This document shows, in pieces, positions 58,369 to 59,324 of a DNA stretch of 59,324 nt. Each line of letters begins with the position of its first letter. The first letter of the stretch is position 1. Source of the DNA: Streptomyces hygroscopicus (lineage in GTDB: Bacteria; Actinomycetota; Actinomycetes; Streptomycetales; Streptomycetaceae); assembly GCF_026168105.1 (NCBI RefSeq), contig NZ_LBMW01000045.1, positions 1-59,324 of the forward strand. The letters are read 5' to 3'. A program made the translations under genes and the position numbers. Under the pieces are notes generated by a model, which ran no database searches, was not told the DNA's origin, and worked only from the letters and a program-made list of their open reading frames with translations.

Positions 58369-58413
58369 ATGATCGATCACGGGTACGAATGATCGATCTC
58401 TTGGCGTCAAGAG
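58369..58413 (-). promoter_or_regulatory. mdh promoter region with twin ATGATCGATC repeats
   Basis: ATGATCGATC occurs at 58369-58378 and 58389-58398, exactly 20 bases apart, and each contains the palindrome GATCGATC. On the minus strand TTGACG (58410-58405) is a good -35 box with only a weak -10 near TCGTAC. CTCTTG and CAAGAG (58398-58413) form an inverted repeat over the -35. The layout suggests a regulator binding cooperatively on one face of the helix. Confidence 0.55.
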
Positions 58414-58489
58414 AGATCCAGCGGTCAGGCTATCGCGCCTCCGGGATCCCGTACGGCCGGGTCCGTGTGGCCCACCCCACAACGGATGA

Positions 58490-58537
58490 CACGGCGGCCG
58501 CCCGTCCGGGAGAGGGGGGACCGGGGCGGCCGCCGTG
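58490..58537 (-). terminator. Terminator after the DUF2690 gene
   Basis: CACGGCGGCCGCCC and GGGCGGCCGCCGTG form a perfect 14-bp stem; an inner GTCC/GGAC pairing extends it past a 2-base bulge. It is downstream of the minus-strand DUF2690 gene. Confidence 0.75.
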
Positions 58538-58738
58538 GGGTGTCCCGCCGGGAGGCGCATCGGCCTCCCGGCGCTGCCGGACTCCCGTGGGGGGGTACGA
58601 GGCGCTTGCCCGAAAGGGGCGCGGGCAATCCTGTTTCACATCGGTTTTTGCGCACACTGACGTGGACGTGGCTGTCGCCGCCGCTCGGGGGCGTGGCTTG
58701 TCGCCGCCCGCCGGGATGGTCCGGCCCGTCGGCCCGTC

Positions 58739-59324
58739 CTACTTCGTGCAGCCCTTCTGCCCCGAACTCAGCGCCACACACGCCTTCGCCGCGGCCCCGT
58801 CCTTCACTGCCAGCATCGGGGTGTACGCGTCCGTGTCCGCGGGCGCGGTGACCGACCCGGTCTGACTGGCCGCGACCGAGCCGCTCTGCCGGCCTGCCCC
58901 GCCCGCCGACACCTCGACCGTGTCACCCTGCGCCGCCCGGGTGATACGGGCCCAGGCGGCCCCGCAGGTCTTGCTGTAGCGCACCTCTACGAGGGTCGTG
59001 CCGACGGTGACGCTGGTGGTGGTCGTCGCCAGCGTGCCGCCGCAGCCCATGTGCTCGGGGTCCTTGCCGGTGCAGCTCGCGCCGGAGCACTTGACGCCGG
59101 CCGGCAGGTCCGGGTTCACGCTCGGAGCCGTCGCGGAGGGCTTGGGCGCGCTGACGGGCTTCTTGTCGCCGCCCCCGGTGACGAAGAAGACCACCGCGAT
59201 CACCACGAGCGCCCCGACCGCGCCCGCAAGGAACATCGTCAGCCGCCGCTTGCCGGCGTCGGACGAGTCGCCGCCGTCCGGCCGCCCCTCGCCCGCGGGC
59301 CCGCCCGCCGTGGCCGGTCCGAAG
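58739..59324 (-). CDS. DUF2690-domain membrane protein, N-terminus beyond the window
   Basis: The C-terminal 194 codons of a gene that runs off the right edge. An acidic Gly/Asp-rich cytoplasmic stretch (GEGRPDGGDSSDAGKRR) leads to one TM helix (LTMFLAGAVGALVVIAVVFFV), a Pro/Ser linker, then the DUF2690 domain: VKCSGASCTGKDPEHMGCGG with three close cysteines and LVEVRYSKTCGAAWARITRAAQGD. The end ACVALSSGQKGCTK has two more Cys. In Streptomyces such proteins usually begin with an XRE-type helix-turn-helix, which would make this a membrane-tethered regulator; that part is not visible here. An internal ATG at 59236 is too close to the TM helix to be the start. Confidence 0.83.
   Translation of the reverse strand, partial: FGPATAGGPAGEGRPDGGDSSDAGKRRLTMFLAGAVGALVVIAVVFFVTGGGDKKPVSAPKPSATAPSVNPDLPAGVKCSGASCTGKDPEHMGCGGTLATTTTSVTVGTTLVEVRYSKTCGAAWARITRAAQGDTVEVSAGGAGRQSGSVAASQTGSVTAPADTDAYTPMLAVKDGAAAKACVALSSGQKGCTK

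Larger units (their letters stand above)
58280..58738. other. Intergenic region upstream of mdh, no gene seen
   Basis: About 460 bases holding the mdh promoter region (right of 58300), the terminator at 58490-58537 and a weak 7-bp hairpin TTGCCCG/CGGGCAA at 58606-58628. No reading frame has supporting features. Confidence 0.6.

Overview
The window is chromosomal DNA of a Streptomyces or a very close relative. GC content is very high, codon third positions are almost all G or C, GTG starts are common, several genes look leaderless, and the gene set is typical of the genus. From memory, gene order from right to left follows the conserved S. coelicolor stretch from malate dehydrogenase (near SCO4827) through glyA, trpS and the sdh operon to the BMP-family lipoprotein genes near SCO4885. 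No phage, IS element, CRISPR array, rRNA or tRNA was seen.

Left part (1-13.7 kb): a BMP-type nucleoside-binding lipoprotein, an M20 amidohydrolase and a small methyltransferase lead into a divergent cell-wall glycan cluster. On the minus strand lie a DUF6716-type presumed glycosyltransferase, a CMP-nonulosonate synthetase fused to a KdsC-like phosphatase, a nonulosonate synthase and a polysialyltransferase-like protein. On the plus strand lie a GT2 glycosyltransferase, a second polysialyltransferase-like protein, a membrane O-acyltransferase and a methyltransferase. Together they could make, activate, polymerise and decorate a sialic-acid/Kdn-type polymer (teichulosonic acid).

Middle part (13.7-29.5 kb): a B12-dependent acyl-CoA mutase large subunit, an L,D-transpeptidase lipoprotein, and two paralogous pairs of ECF sigma factor plus membrane protein. 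Each membrane protein has one TM helix and a two-cysteine outer segment. The pairs are separated by a 34-bp hairpin-bearing minisatellite. Then come small hypothetical genes, a GH20 hexosaminidase, an OHCU-decarboxylase-like protein that seems to lack its catalytic residues, and the sdhCDAB operon with a strong terminator.

Right part (29.5-59.3 kb): a Uma2 nuclease-fold protein, a TetR-controlled operon with two perfectly placed operators, a family-5 solute-binding protein, envelope genes (SCO4848-type protein, D,D-carboxypeptidase, YihY, DprE2-like SDR), trpS, glyA, rocD and a ygiB/ygiC-like pair. Next is a scar where a MocR regulator and a PEP-mutase-family gene have both been truncated. 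After it comes a compact choline/glycine-betaine module: aldehyde dehydrogenase, choline-oxidase-like flavoprotein and a three-gene ABC importer, with TGATG couplings. The window ends with a LysR/MFS divergent pair, mdh and the C-terminal part of a DUF2690 protein cut by the window edge.

The observations I rate highest are the duplicated sigma/two-cysteine membrane protein pairs, the hairpin minisatellite between them, the TetR promoter, and the choline-oxidase signature in the betaine operon.
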